Below are positions 35,106-42,992 of a DNA stretch of 64,000 nucleotides, piece by piece. A program made the position numbers and the translations under genes. The stretch is taken from assembly GCA_016788785.1 (NCBI GenBank), contig JAEUSM010000016.1:1-64000 (forward strand). Reading direction: 5' to 3'. Position 1 is the first letter of the stretch. Every line of letters begins with the position of its first letter. The DNA comes from Candidatus Kapaibacterium sp. Its GTDB lineage: Bacteria > Bacteroidota > Ignavibacteria > Kapaibacteriales > JAEUSM01. The notes under the pieces are model-generated. The model was not told the origin of the DNA. It was given only the letters and a program-made list of their open reading frames with translations, and made no database searches.

Positions 35106-35762
35106 ATGTTACCGAAAAGTCATTCAATCCAAGATTATTTAAAAGCTATTTACAAGATAGGCTCTGACTCGCCAGTTCTGACGAATGATATTGCCCGATT
35201 TTTGGGAGTAAAAGCTCCATCGGTATCAAATATGGTCAAAAAGCTTTCTTCTATGAATTTGGTAGAATATAATTCTCACCATGGGGTAGTTTTGACCGAT
35301 AGTGGAAGAAAAATAGCTTTGGAAGTTTTGCGACATCACCGACTTTTGGAAACGTATTTAAAGGTAGCTTTGGGTTATCCTTTGGAACGACTTCACGAAG
35401 AAGCGGAAAAATTGGAACATGTCATCTCTGAAGAATTTGAAGACAGAATTGATGCAATAATGGGGCATCCTCAATTTGATCCACATGGAGACCCAATCCC
35501 CTCAAAAGAAGGGGTTATGCCATTTTATGAGGATATTCCTCTATCTTCTATTGCAGTTAATACTCCATTTTTGTTATCACGTATTTCTGCAAAAGACAAA
35601 AATAATCTAAGATTTTTCGAAACAAATCAATTACTTCCCGGTCAAATCCTTACAGTAGAATCAATGAACTCTCTCACTGTATCAATCAAGTTATCTTCAC
35701 AACAACTACTTTTGGATAGACAATTAGCTGACTTGCTTCACGGCACAATAATTCCTTCGTAA
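35106..35762 (+). CDS. DtxR-family metal-dependent transcriptional regulator
   Basis: A 218-residue regulator. Residues 1-65 form a winged helix (SIQDYLKAIYKI...VKAPSVSNMVKKLSSMNLVEYNSHHGVVLTDSGRKIA). Residues 70-145 are the metal-binding and dimerisation domain, with HHRLLETYL, EEAEKLEHVISEEFEDRIDAIMGHPQFDPHGDPIP, the canonical order of ligands. An FeoA-like SH3 domain closes the protein (LLPGQILTVESMNSLTVSI). Neighbours (terC, ahpC, ahpD, TroA-like and TroB-like genes) suggest a Mn2+-responsive MntR/TroR type. A dyad at 35769-35788 directly after the gene is a candidate operator. Confidence 0.92.
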   Translation: MLPKSHSIQDYLKAIYKIGSDSPVLTNDIARFLGVKAPSVSNMVKKLSSMNLVEYNSHHGVVLTDSGRKIALEVLRHHRLLETYLKVALGYPLERLHEEAEKLEHVISEEFEDRIDAIMGHPQFDPHGDPIPSKEGVMPFYEDIPLSSIAVNTPFLLSRISAKDKNNLRFFETNQLLPGQILTVESMNSLTVSIKLSSQQLLLDRQLADLLHGTIIPS

Positions 35763-35768
35763 AAAATT

Positions 35769-35788
35769 TATTTAGTCGCAACTAAATA
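35769..35788. promoter_or_regulatory. TATTTAGT-CGCA-ACTAAATA dyad, candidate metalloregulator operator
   Basis: A perfect 8-bp inverted repeat with a 4-base spacer, 66 bases before ahpC. Its size and symmetry suit a dimeric winged-helix regulator such as the DtxR protein just upstream. An alternative is a weak terminator of the regulator gene, but the stem is AT-rich and the T-run is short. Confidence 0.45.
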
Positions 35789-35853
35789 TTTTCATCTATC
35801 CATCGTTTACCATCTCAAAATTTATTTTATAAAACTGTTTTTGGAGTTTTTCC

Positions 35854-36405
35854 ATGGCTCGTATTCTTTCTATCGGATCAGAATTTCCGACATTTGACAA
35901 AAAGGCTGTAGTTTCCTTAGAAAAAGGAAAAGAATTTTCTCAAGTGACTAATGAAGATCACAAAAAATTGGGTAAATGGATGGTTATGTTCTGGTGGCCA
36001 AAAGATTTTACCTTTGTTTGTCCAACGGAGATTGCAGAATTCAACAATGCTTATGAAGAGTTTGTTGACCGTGATACTATGTTGGTAGGTGCATCAACTG
36101 ACAATGAGTTTGTTCATGCTGCTTGGAGACGCGATCACAATGATTTACGTAATTTAAAATTCCCTATGTTAGCTGATACTTCAAAGTCGTTAGCAGAAGA
36201 ATTAGGGATTTTAGAAGAAAATGAAAAAATCGCTTATCGTGTAACCTATATCGTTGACCCACAAGGAATCATTCGTTGGGTAAGTGCAAACGATTTGAAT
36301 GTAGGTCGTAATACTAAAGAAGTCATCAGAGTTCTTGATGGTCTTCAAACTGATGAGTTGTGTCCATGTAATTGGGAAAAAGGTCAAGAAACACTTAGTG
36401 CTTAA
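35854..36405 (+). CDS. ahpC: Alkyl hydroperoxide reductase AhpC, peroxiredoxin
   Basis: A 183-residue thiol peroxidase that reduces H2O2 and organic peroxides. The peroxidatic cysteine is C56 in FVCPTE. C170 and C172 in DELCPCNW near the C-terminus match the three-cysteine actinobacterial-type AhpC that is reduced by AhpD. ahpD follows after a terminator-like hairpin, which fits that pairing. Confidence 0.95.
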   Translation: MARILSIGSEFPTFDKKAVVSLEKGKEFSQVTNEDHKKLGKWMVMFWWPKDFTFVCPTEIAEFNNAYEEFVDRDTMLVGASTDNEFVHAAWRRDHNDLRNLKFPMLADTSKSLAEELGILEENEKIAYRVTYIVDPQGIIRWVSANDLNVGRNTKEVIRVLDGLQTDELCPCNWEKGQETLSA

Positions 36406-36423
36406 GTGTTGCCTTAAATCAAA

Positions 36424-36457
36424 AGCGGATTACAATGTAATCCGCTTCTTTTTTTTT
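36424..36457 (+). terminator. Terminator/attenuator between ahpC and ahpD
   Basis: A 10-bp perfect stem (AGCGGATTAC/GTAATCCGCT) with a T-run of ten or more. It lies between two genes that should work together, so partial read-through would give more ahpC than ahpD transcript. Confidence 0.85.
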
Positions 36458-36476
36458 CAATTCAAATTTACATACT

Positions 36477-37073
36477 ATGGATTTACAACAAGATATTTTA
36501 GATGCCTATACGGATTTACTTGGATATATTGGCGTATCTGAAGAAGAAATTCGTTCTGGAGCATTAAAGGCATTGGTTGCAGGTACATCTAAATACATTC
36601 GAGATACAAAATACAATCTTCGAACGTTATTAGAAAACGATGTATTGACCAAAAAAGAAAGTGCATTAGTTGCTTTGTCAATTGCAATTAATGAAAAAAA
36701 CGATTTGTTGATCAAAGCATTTACGCAAAAAGCACGTGCTGAAGAAGCGACAGATGCTGAAATAGGTGAAGTGTATGCATGTACTTCGCTTTTGGGAATC
36801 AATAATGTCTTTTATCGATTTCGTCATTTCAGTGCGAATAAAGAGTATGACTCTATGCCGGCAAAACTCAAAATGAATATTATGATGAGTCCTGTTTTAG
36901 GAAAGGAGTTTTTCGAAATCCTTTCATTAGCAGTCTCAGCAGTCAATGGATGTGAAGTTTGTGTTGCCTCTCACGAGCAATCTGTTCGCAATCATGGAGG
37001 AACTCAAGAGAGAATCTTCACTGCAATTCGAATTAGTGCTGTTGTTAAAGGTTTATCACCAATTCTATACTAA
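36477..37073 (+). CDS. ahpD: AhpD-like alkylhydroperoxidase
   Basis: A 198-residue carboxymuconolactone decarboxylase-fold protein. The redox motif is E/C-x-x-C: NGCEVCVASHE with C159, C162 and H166, as in mycobacterial AhpD. It recharges AhpC from lipoamide-type reductants. A second CMD half at the N-terminus (ETRSGALKALVAGTSKYIR) gives the usual length. It starts 72 bases after ahpC. Confidence 0.92.
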   Translation: MDLQQDILDAYTDLLGYIGVSEEEIRSGALKALVAGTSKYIRDTKYNLRTLLENDVLTKKESALVALSIAINEKNDLLIKAFTQKARAEEATDAEIGEVYACTSLLGINNVFYRFRHFSANKEYDSMPAKLKMNIMMSPVLGKEFFEILSLAVSAVNGCEVCVASHEQSVRNHGGTQERIFTAIRISAVVKGLSPILY

Positions 37074-37084
37074 TTTCTACTGTA

Positions 37085-37996
37085 ATGAAGATTGTTTGTG
37101 TAGCATTGCTGTTTATCTTCTTGTTAATGGGGTGTTCTCAAAAGAACACTCCATTAACAGTTTCTAACAACAAACTAAATGTCGTTGCTACGACTTCAAT
37201 AGTTGCTGATTTGGTTTCAGTCATAGGTGATACAGCCATAACTGTTTCTTCACTAATGGGTGCTGGAGTAGACCCACATTTATATAAAGCCTCTTCTGGT
37301 GATTTGACGCTTCTCCGTGAAGCAGATGTCATTTTTTATAATGGTCTTCATTTAGAAGGGAAAATGATAGATGTATTTCAAAAACTATCCAATTCAAAAT
37401 CTGTAACACCTATTGCAAAAGAATCTCTTCAGGGACTTCGCAAAATTTCGGAAAATTTTTATGACCCTCATATTTGGTTTTCTGTTCCTTTATGGAAACA
37501 AGCAGCACTCACAGTAAAAAACCAATTAACACAAAGTTCACCTAATCATAAAGCGTACTTTGAAAAAAATTACTCAAATTATCTCCATTCTTTAGATTCT
37601 TTAGACCAGTGGATACGACGTACTATTGCTACTATATCTAATGAAAAACGGATATTAGTTACTGCTCACGATGCCTTTGCGTATTTTGGTGCAGAATATG
37701 GAGTAAGAATACATTCGTTGCAAGGAATTTCAACGATGGCAGAATTTGGTATTAATGATATCATTTCTTTAGTGAATACTATTGATTCTGCAAATATACC
37801 AGCTATTTTTGTCGAATCAAGTGTACCACCAAAATCTATTGAAGCAGTTATCAATGCTCTAAAAACACGGAAAAAAACTATCAAATTGGGTGGGATACTC
37901 TTTTCTGATGCTTTAGGGGAAAAGAATTCAATTGCAGGAACATATATCGGCATGGTAAGAACAAATGTTTCCACAATAGTCAATGCATTACAATGA
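37085..37996 (+). CDS. TroA-like metal-binding lipoprotein of an ABC importer
   Basis: A 303-residue cluster A-I solute-binding protein with lipobox LLMGC (C17). The metal ligands can be read: H65 (GVDPHLY), H129 (YDPHIWF), H195 (TAHDAFAYFG) and D275 (LFSDALG). The His3-Asp set resembles TroA (Zn/Mn) rather than the His2-Glu-Asp Mn-specific set of MntC/PsaA. It follows ahpD by 11 bases and overlaps the ATPase gene by 4 bases. With the DtxR regulator and AhpCD it suggests import of Mn or Zn under oxidative stress. Confidence 0.9.
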   Translation: MKIVCVALLFIFLLMGCSQKNTPLTVSNNKLNVVATTSIVADLVSVIGDTAITVSSLMGAGVDPHLYKASSGDLTLLREADVIFYNGLHLEGKMIDVFQKLSNSKSVTPIAKESLQGLRKISENFYDPHIWFSVPLWKQAALTVKNQLTQSSPNHKAYFEKNYSNYLHSLDSLDQWIRRTIATISNEKRILVTAHDAFAYFGAEYGVRIHSLQGISTMAEFGINDIISLVNTIDSANIPAIFVESSVPPKSIEAVINALKTRKKTIKLGGILFSDALGEKNSIAGTYIGMVRTNVSTIVNALQ

Positions 37997-38769
37997 ACGT
38001 TGGAATTGAAATTCATGATTTGAGTACCACTTACAACCATAGACCAGTTTTATGGGGGGTTGATGCGAATATTCCGTCGAATTCACTTACTGCAATTGTT
38101 GGGCCCAACGGTGCTGGAAAATCAACATTACTGAAGTCCATGATGGGATTGATTCCGATCTCTAATGGATTTGTTCATTTTTTAGGAAAACCAATCGATG
38201 AAGTTCGCAATTTAATTTCTTATATGCCACAACGTGAAGCTGTGGATTGGGATTTTCCGATAAATGTATATGATGTAGTGTTAATGGGAACCTATGGGAA
38301 ATTGGGACTATTCAAAAGACCAAGAGCTGCCGAGAAGGAAACTGTACAACAAGCATTAGAATTGGTTGGAATGCAAGATTTTGCAAAACGACAAATTTCG
38401 GAACTTTCTGGTGGTCAACAGCAACGGGTGTTTTTTGCTCGAGCATTGGCTCAAAAAGCAACTATATATCTTATGGATGAACCATTTGCTGGAATAGATG
38501 CAACGACTGAAGAAATGTTACTTTCGTTATTGATTTCGATGAAAAACGATGGAAAAACAATTGTTGTCGTGCATCATGATGTACAATCTGTCATTCAAAA
38601 ATTTGATTATACTCTGCTTTTGAATTTACGTCTAATTGCTTCAGGGCATCCTAAAGAAATACTTACTGATGAGATGTTGCATAGCACCTATAGTGGAAGG
38701 TTGAGTATATTAAGTGAAGTTTCTGAATTAATAAAGCAACAAGAAATCGCTATTCGAATAGACAAATAA
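37993..38769 (+). CDS. Metal ABC transporter ATP-binding protein (TroB/ZnuC-like)
   Basis: A 258-residue ATPase. Walker A GPNGAGKST, Q-loop YMPQREAVDWDFP (the VDWxFP segment is typical of the Mn/Zn/Fe family), signature LSGGQQQR, Walker B IYLMDEP and the H-loop VVHHD. The ATGA overlap couples it to the binding protein. No permease gene follows: the next gene is on the opposite strand 9 bases away, so the membrane subunit must be encoded elsewhere. Confidence 0.93.
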   Translation: MNVGIEIHDLSTTYNHRPVLWGVDANIPSNSLTAIVGPNGAGKSTLLKSMMGLIPISNGFVHFLGKPIDEVRNLISYMPQREAVDWDFPINVYDVVLMGTYGKLGLFKRPRAAEKETVQQALELVGMQDFAKRQISELSGGQQQRVFFARALAQKATIYLMDEPFAGIDATTEEMLLSLLISMKNDGKTIVVVHHDVQSVIQKFDYTLLLNLRLIASGHPKEILTDEMLHSTYSGRLSILSEVSELIKQQEIAIRIDK

Positions 38770-38778
38770 CTGCGTTAA

Positions 38779-39402
38779 TTATTCAGAAACTCGTTCATAT
38801 CCTAAACGGTCTATTTCTTTCACAGAATGATATCCTTCCAAACCACTCACCACGACAGAATCGACTTTTTCATAAGAGATATATCCTTTAGTATCAATCA
38901 ACGTTTCATCTATGAAAACGTCTTGAACCTTTCCGACTACAATTCTTGATTCGTTTTCACTAACGGAAAAATGTTCATGATAGACAACTGAAAATCTAAT
39001 GGGAGATTCAACGACAAATGGTGCTAACAATTGAGCTTCAAATTTTGGCGACAATCCAACTTCATCAAATTCAGAAATACCGTCACGAAAATTTGCCGAA
39101 CATCGGTGTGCTTTTTTATAGAATTGTTCCGTTATTACATTCACAGTAAACTGTTTCGTTGATAGAATATTATCAAATGTATGAGTATTGGCAACTGGAG
39201 GGCGAAAACATATTCCCATCATGGGTGGGTTTGCCCCAAGGTGAAAAACTGAAGATATAATGGACAGATTTGGAACATTGTTTTGATTCACTGTTCCAAC
39301 TAAATGAACACTTTTTAGTCCCCAAAGACAATTGATAAATGTTCTTCGATACTCTCTTTCCATCTGAAGAATTTCTTTTAAAGAAATATGTTTCATTGAC
39401 AT
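38779..39402 (-). CDS. Flavin reductase-like domain protein
   Basis: A 207-residue FMN-binding split-barrel protein. VHLVGTVNQNNVPNLSIISSVFHLGANPPMMGICFRPP is the flavin-binding motif, and HTFDNILSTKQFTVNVI follows as usual. It may reduce flavin for a partner monooxygenase or act alone; no partner is nearby. Confidence 0.85.
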   Translation of the reverse strand: MSMKHISLKEILQMEREYRRTFINCLWGLKSVHLVGTVNQNNVPNLSIISSVFHLGANPPMMGICFRPPVANTHTFDNILSTKQFTVNVITEQFYKKAHRCSANFRDGISEFDEVGLSPKFEAQLLAPFVVESPIRFSVVYHEHFSVSENESRIVVGKVQDVFIDETLIDTKGYISYEKVDSVVVSGLEGYHSVKEIDRLGYERVSE

Positions 39403-39462
39403 AGATTTGTAAAAGTTGAAAATAGATTTTAATGAAACGTGATTTTCAAATTGATAGTTCCA

Positions 39463-39978
39463 TTAACGAGGAGCTACCATGTACATTCTTGTGTTATCTT
39501 TGATAAAATCTACCCAAATAAATGTATTGCTAAATGAATATTCGAATGTAATATCAGAACCATTGGAAACAACATTTGTTTGTTGTTTATAAGTCTCATC
39601 TAATTTTTTCAGCAATTTTGTACGGTGTTTTAACTCAAAAGTATATCTGTAGGTATGCACCTTTTGAACTTCACAAATAATTTCAATTTCTTTGATTGGA
39701 ATTGTTAGAAATCGAAGATTTTTGGTATTTCGTATCGTATACTTTTCAAGTCCACTTTTAATGATTTTTTTCTCAAAACGAATTCCCTTTTTTTGAAACG
39801 ATTGTTCAAGCGTACTATTGGACTCATCAATCCAAGCAAAGACGGAATTTTTTTTAGGAAATTCTCTTGAAAGACCAGTAAAAGAAGAACATAAAATTAA
39901 AAACACTACAATCAGAAAGGTCTGAATTGTAGTGCTTTTTGAAAATTGTAGAGAAAGAAATCGATACAACTGTATCAT
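39463..39978 (-). CDS. Hypothetical exported protein
   Basis: A 171-residue protein with one hydrophobic N-terminal segment (TTIQTFLIVVFLILCSSFTGL), which is a signal anchor or an uncleaved signal. The rest is beta-rich and basic. Its ATG overlaps the stop of the DUF1573 gene (TAATG), so the two are coupled. No family recognised. Confidence 0.7.
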   Translation of the reverse strand: MIQLYRFLSLQFSKSTTIQTFLIVVFLILCSSFTGLSREFPKKNSVFAWIDESNSTLEQSFQKKGIRFEKKIIKSGLEKYTIRNTKNLRFLTIPIKEIEIICEVQKVHTYRYTFELKHRTKLLKKLDETYKQQTNVVSNGSDITFEYSFSNTFIWVDFIKDNTRMYMVAPR

Positions 39979-40658
39979 TATTTTGCTTGACCGTAAACCA
40001 TTAAGTCAATTTTTTTCTTCTCAGGATAGGTTGTAGTCATACTAATTGTTGAAGTAAAATATCCTGCTTTGTTTGGAGTAGCTTTTGCTTGTAATTTGAA
40101 TTTTTGTCCGTTTTTGATAACAGTCTTTTTATTGACATTCGTCACAATTGCTCCGTTTGTAATGGAAACATCTGTAATTTTAATATCTTTACCACTATTG
40201 TTTTCCATAGTAATTTCACCTATAGACTCTTTTCCAACTTTTAGATCAGAAAGAAGAATATACGACTGAGACATCTTAAATGGATCCAAAACATTTGCAT
40301 GTAGTTTCAAAACCTTAGTAGGTGCTTTAGAATCATTGGAAGCAATGGTAATTGTTTTTGTTGTTTCACCATTGATTCCTTGAATATTCAACGACACTTC
40401 TAAAGTAGAAGTTTTACCTGGCTCAATAGTTTTATTGTCTAAAATTGTTCCTGTACAACCACATCCGACCTTTACATCAGAAACAGTTAACGTTTGATTT
40501 CCAGAGTTTTTCAATTTAATCTTGGTTTTCAAAGGAACTGAAGTAGGTTTTACTTTCCCCCAGCTATATGTATCTCCACCAACAATTTCTAATTTGGGCT
40601 GTGCAAAGACCGATATAACCGATAATATTGCAACAGCAACGATGATTGTAAATTTCAT
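39978..40658 (-). CDS. DUF1573 periplasmic/surface protein
   Basis: A 226-residue protein with a signal peptide (ending SVFAQ). Residues 22-125 are a DUF1573 Ig-like domain with the hallmark GCGCT after DVKV, followed by IEPGKTSTLEVSLNIQG and NDSKAPTKVLKLHANV. A second Ig-like unit with DITITDV-like strands follows. A GGAG ribosome-binding site lies 11 bases before the ATG. Common in Bacteroidota; function unknown. Confidence 0.88.
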   Translation of the reverse strand: MKFTIIVAVAILSVISVFAQPKLEIVGGDTYSWGKVKPTSVPLKTKIKLKNSGNQTLTVSDVKVGCGCTGTILDNKTIEPGKTSTLEVSLNIQGINGETTKTITIASNDSKAPTKVLKLHANVLDPFKMSQSYILLSDLKVGKESIGEITMENNSGKDIKITDVSITNGAIVTNVNKKTVIKNGQKFKLQAKATPNKAGYFTSTISMTTTYPEKKKIDLMVYGQAK

Positions 40659-40757
40659 TCTAAATTCTCCAATTGGAATTGTAATAACTATAGTATATAT
40701 AACGAAATGAACACGTACAAAATTGTACAGTAATTTATTAGATGTTAGTAGATTTCG

Positions 40758-42815
40758 TTATTTAAACAAATCTGGGTCAAATCGCTGAATATAATCTATT
40801 TCTGTTTGAGCATTCAACGTATCTTTCACAGACATATAATACTGAAACAATGCATATCTTGCCATTACTTCATGAGGATTCAACTCTATTGCCTTTTTGT
40901 TTGATTCAACAGCTTTTTCTGGTTGTTTCAATTTGTTATAAATTTCTGCTTGAAGATGATAAATCCCAGCAAAATCCGACGGACCTCTTTTTAGGACCTT
41001 ATCAACATGTTCTAATGCTCCCAAAAGTGTTTTCTCATCTGGACCGCGTGAGGCATTGAATGCGTTGTTATAATCATGTACAAATGCAGGAGTATAGTTA
41101 GGATTTTTACCTTTTGGTGGCATCATCATCGCCAATTCAATATCAGATTTTCTTTTGTACAATGCATCTCCAAAATTCAAACTTGACACTTGGAAATAAT
41201 ATCCATAATATCGACGACGAAATTCTTCTGAAGTGAATAATGCTCGTTCTGCATACGCACTTGGTTTTAACCCTGTAGAAAAGTATACAAAATCTGGTTT
41301 ACGAGATAAAACATAATCAACATTATAATTTCGTTCTTTCCAACCAGTGCGATTGTATTGAGATACTTCAGGAATTATTTTTGGATTATGGGCAATTTCC
41401 GCATCTGTCAAACCAATCATATCTATAACGACAACTTCAGAGTAATAACTTAACGCTCCTATAGTTGTTGCAGCCAACACTAACGGTCTACCCATTTCAG
41501 CTTGTTTTGCTTTCAACCACAAGCCAGTCAATTTCATTTTTTCTACGAGACCCTTTTCCAACGAAACCTTACGTTCGTATTCAGCTCTACCTTCATGGTA
41601 ATTTGCATGGCCCATATAGGCTGTTGCAATTAAACAAAGTACTATTGCAACAGGAATACCCACAGATATATTTTTTTCACGTAATCGTTCACCTATTTCG
41701 AAAATAGCTCCAATAAGCAACACAAGCGATATTGGTAGTACCGGTAAAAAGAAACGATACATTGCCAATACATCACCACCTACGTAAATGATATATGCTG
41801 AATACAAAACGACAAAAGCAACTAACAATGCAGCACTTCGAAATGACACATTGTTATCTTCTTTTTTCATTCGCAATAATGGAATTATACCAACGGCTGT
41901 AGCAACTCCGTAAAGCATATATGAGACTTGAAAACCGCGGAAATAATCCCAACCTGCAAGTAGGTATTCCATGGAAAATCCAGTTTTTGCATAGTAAGTA
42001 TTTGGAAATGGATAGCCATAGTAACTAAATCGAAATCCTATATAGAGTAACATTGGTAACACATAGACCAATGTTCCAATAAGTTTTTCTTTTTGAAATA
42101 ACGTTGAAAATGTGGCACCAATATTTCTTTCTGAAGAAAAGAATGTATCAAGAAAATTATATGCATACAACATAGCAAATACATACATTCCCTCTGGTCG
42201 AGTTAATGAAGCAAGTAATGCAGTACATTGCCAAGAAAAAGGAAAAAGTTGCTCTTTACGTAAAAACAACCAAAAGGTCGTAACAACTAAAGTAACAAAT
42301 AATGATGTCTCCATTCCTGAAACAGCCCAGAAATGATAAGAATTATTCATTGCAAGTACAAACGATGGAAACGTAGAAACTATTCCAATGACAATGGGAT
42401 TTTTCAAAAGTGAATCGCCGAACACAGAACTTTGTCGTGATAAAAATTCTTTAGTAAGGTGAAAGGTTGCAAACAAAGAAGTTACACCAAAAAGTAATGA
42501 CAATGTTTGAACACCTGTCTCTAAATTCATTCCAAAAAATTTGGACATAGTTGCCAATAGCATTACCCAAAGAAAACAAGTATATCCTTCAACTTTTTCT
42601 CCAATGTTATATACAAGACCATCTCCATTGAGGAAATTTTTCACGTATCTCATAGTGATATAGGTATCATCTTGGAGAAAACTTTGTTCTTTACAAATAG
42701 AATAAAATGATATTGAAATGATGGTTATTATGACATAACCAAGAAGAATTGGTATCCAAGGATTGGAAGATTTTTGAGGAGTTACTTTCGATTTTTTCGT
42801 TTGTTTCGTAGCCAT
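40758..42815 (-). CDS. Polytopic GT-C glycosyltransferase with C-terminal TPR
   Basis: A 685-residue membrane protein with about ten helices. The first external loop has the GT-C aspartate pair D49-D50 in LQDDTYITMRYVKNFLNGDG, then YNIGEKVEGYTCFLWV, a motif set shared with AftB-like and related lipid-linked-sugar transferases. After the last helix comes a periplasmic domain and, at residues 600-685, two TPR units (SDFAGIYHLQAEIYNKLKQPEKAVESNKKAIELNP). It probably transfers a sugar from a polyprenyl phosphate to an envelope glycan or protein. Confidence 0.82.
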   Translation of the reverse strand: MATKQTKKSKVTPQKSSNPWIPILLGYVIITIISISFYSICKEQSFLQDDTYITMRYVKNFLNGDGLVYNIGEKVEGYTCFLWVMLLATMSKFFGMNLETGVQTLSLLFGVTSLFATFHLTKEFLSRQSSVFGDSLLKNPIVIGIVSTFPSFVLAMNNSYHFWAVSGMETSLFVTLVVTTFWLFLRKEQLFPFSWQCTALLASLTRPEGMYVFAMLYAYNFLDTFFSSERNIGATFSTLFQKEKLIGTLVYVLPMLLYIGFRFSYYGYPFPNTYYAKTGFSMEYLLAGWDYFRGFQVSYMLYGVATAVGIIPLLRMKKEDNNVSFRSAALLVAFVVLYSAYIIYVGGDVLAMYRFFLPVLPISLVLLIGAIFEIGERLREKNISVGIPVAIVLCLIATAYMGHANYHEGRAEYERKVSLEKGLVEKMKLTGLWLKAKQAEMGRPLVLAATTIGALSYYSEVVVIDMIGLTDAEIAHNPKIIPEVSQYNRTGWKERNYNVDYVLSRKPDFVYFSTGLKPSAYAERALFTSEEFRRRYYGYYFQVSSLNFGDALYKRKSDIELAMMMPPKGKNPNYTPAFVHDYNNAFNASRGPDEKTLLGALEHVDKVLKRGPSDFAGIYHLQAEIYNKLKQPEKAVESNKKAIELNPHEVMARYALFQYYMSVKDTLNAQTEIDYIQRFDPDLFK

Positions 42816-42844
42816 ACTAATGTCAAATTGAATGAAAAGTTGCT

Positions 42845-42875
42845 CAAAATTACATTTTCCATTTTAAAACATCAA
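42845..42875 (-). promoter_or_regulatory. Promoter of the GT-C glycosyltransferase gene
   Basis: TTG (42875-42873), a 20-base spacer and TAATTTTG (42852-42845) on the minus strand; predicted leader about 25 bases. Confidence 0.6.
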
Positions 42876-42992
42876 ATTTATTTACTTTTTTTATCAAATT
42901 AGTTTTGACTTTCTCACTTTCATAATAACAATAGTTACTACTTTTTGACGTTAAATGAACACAATAATGCTTACTTATATCACCTATTTGAA

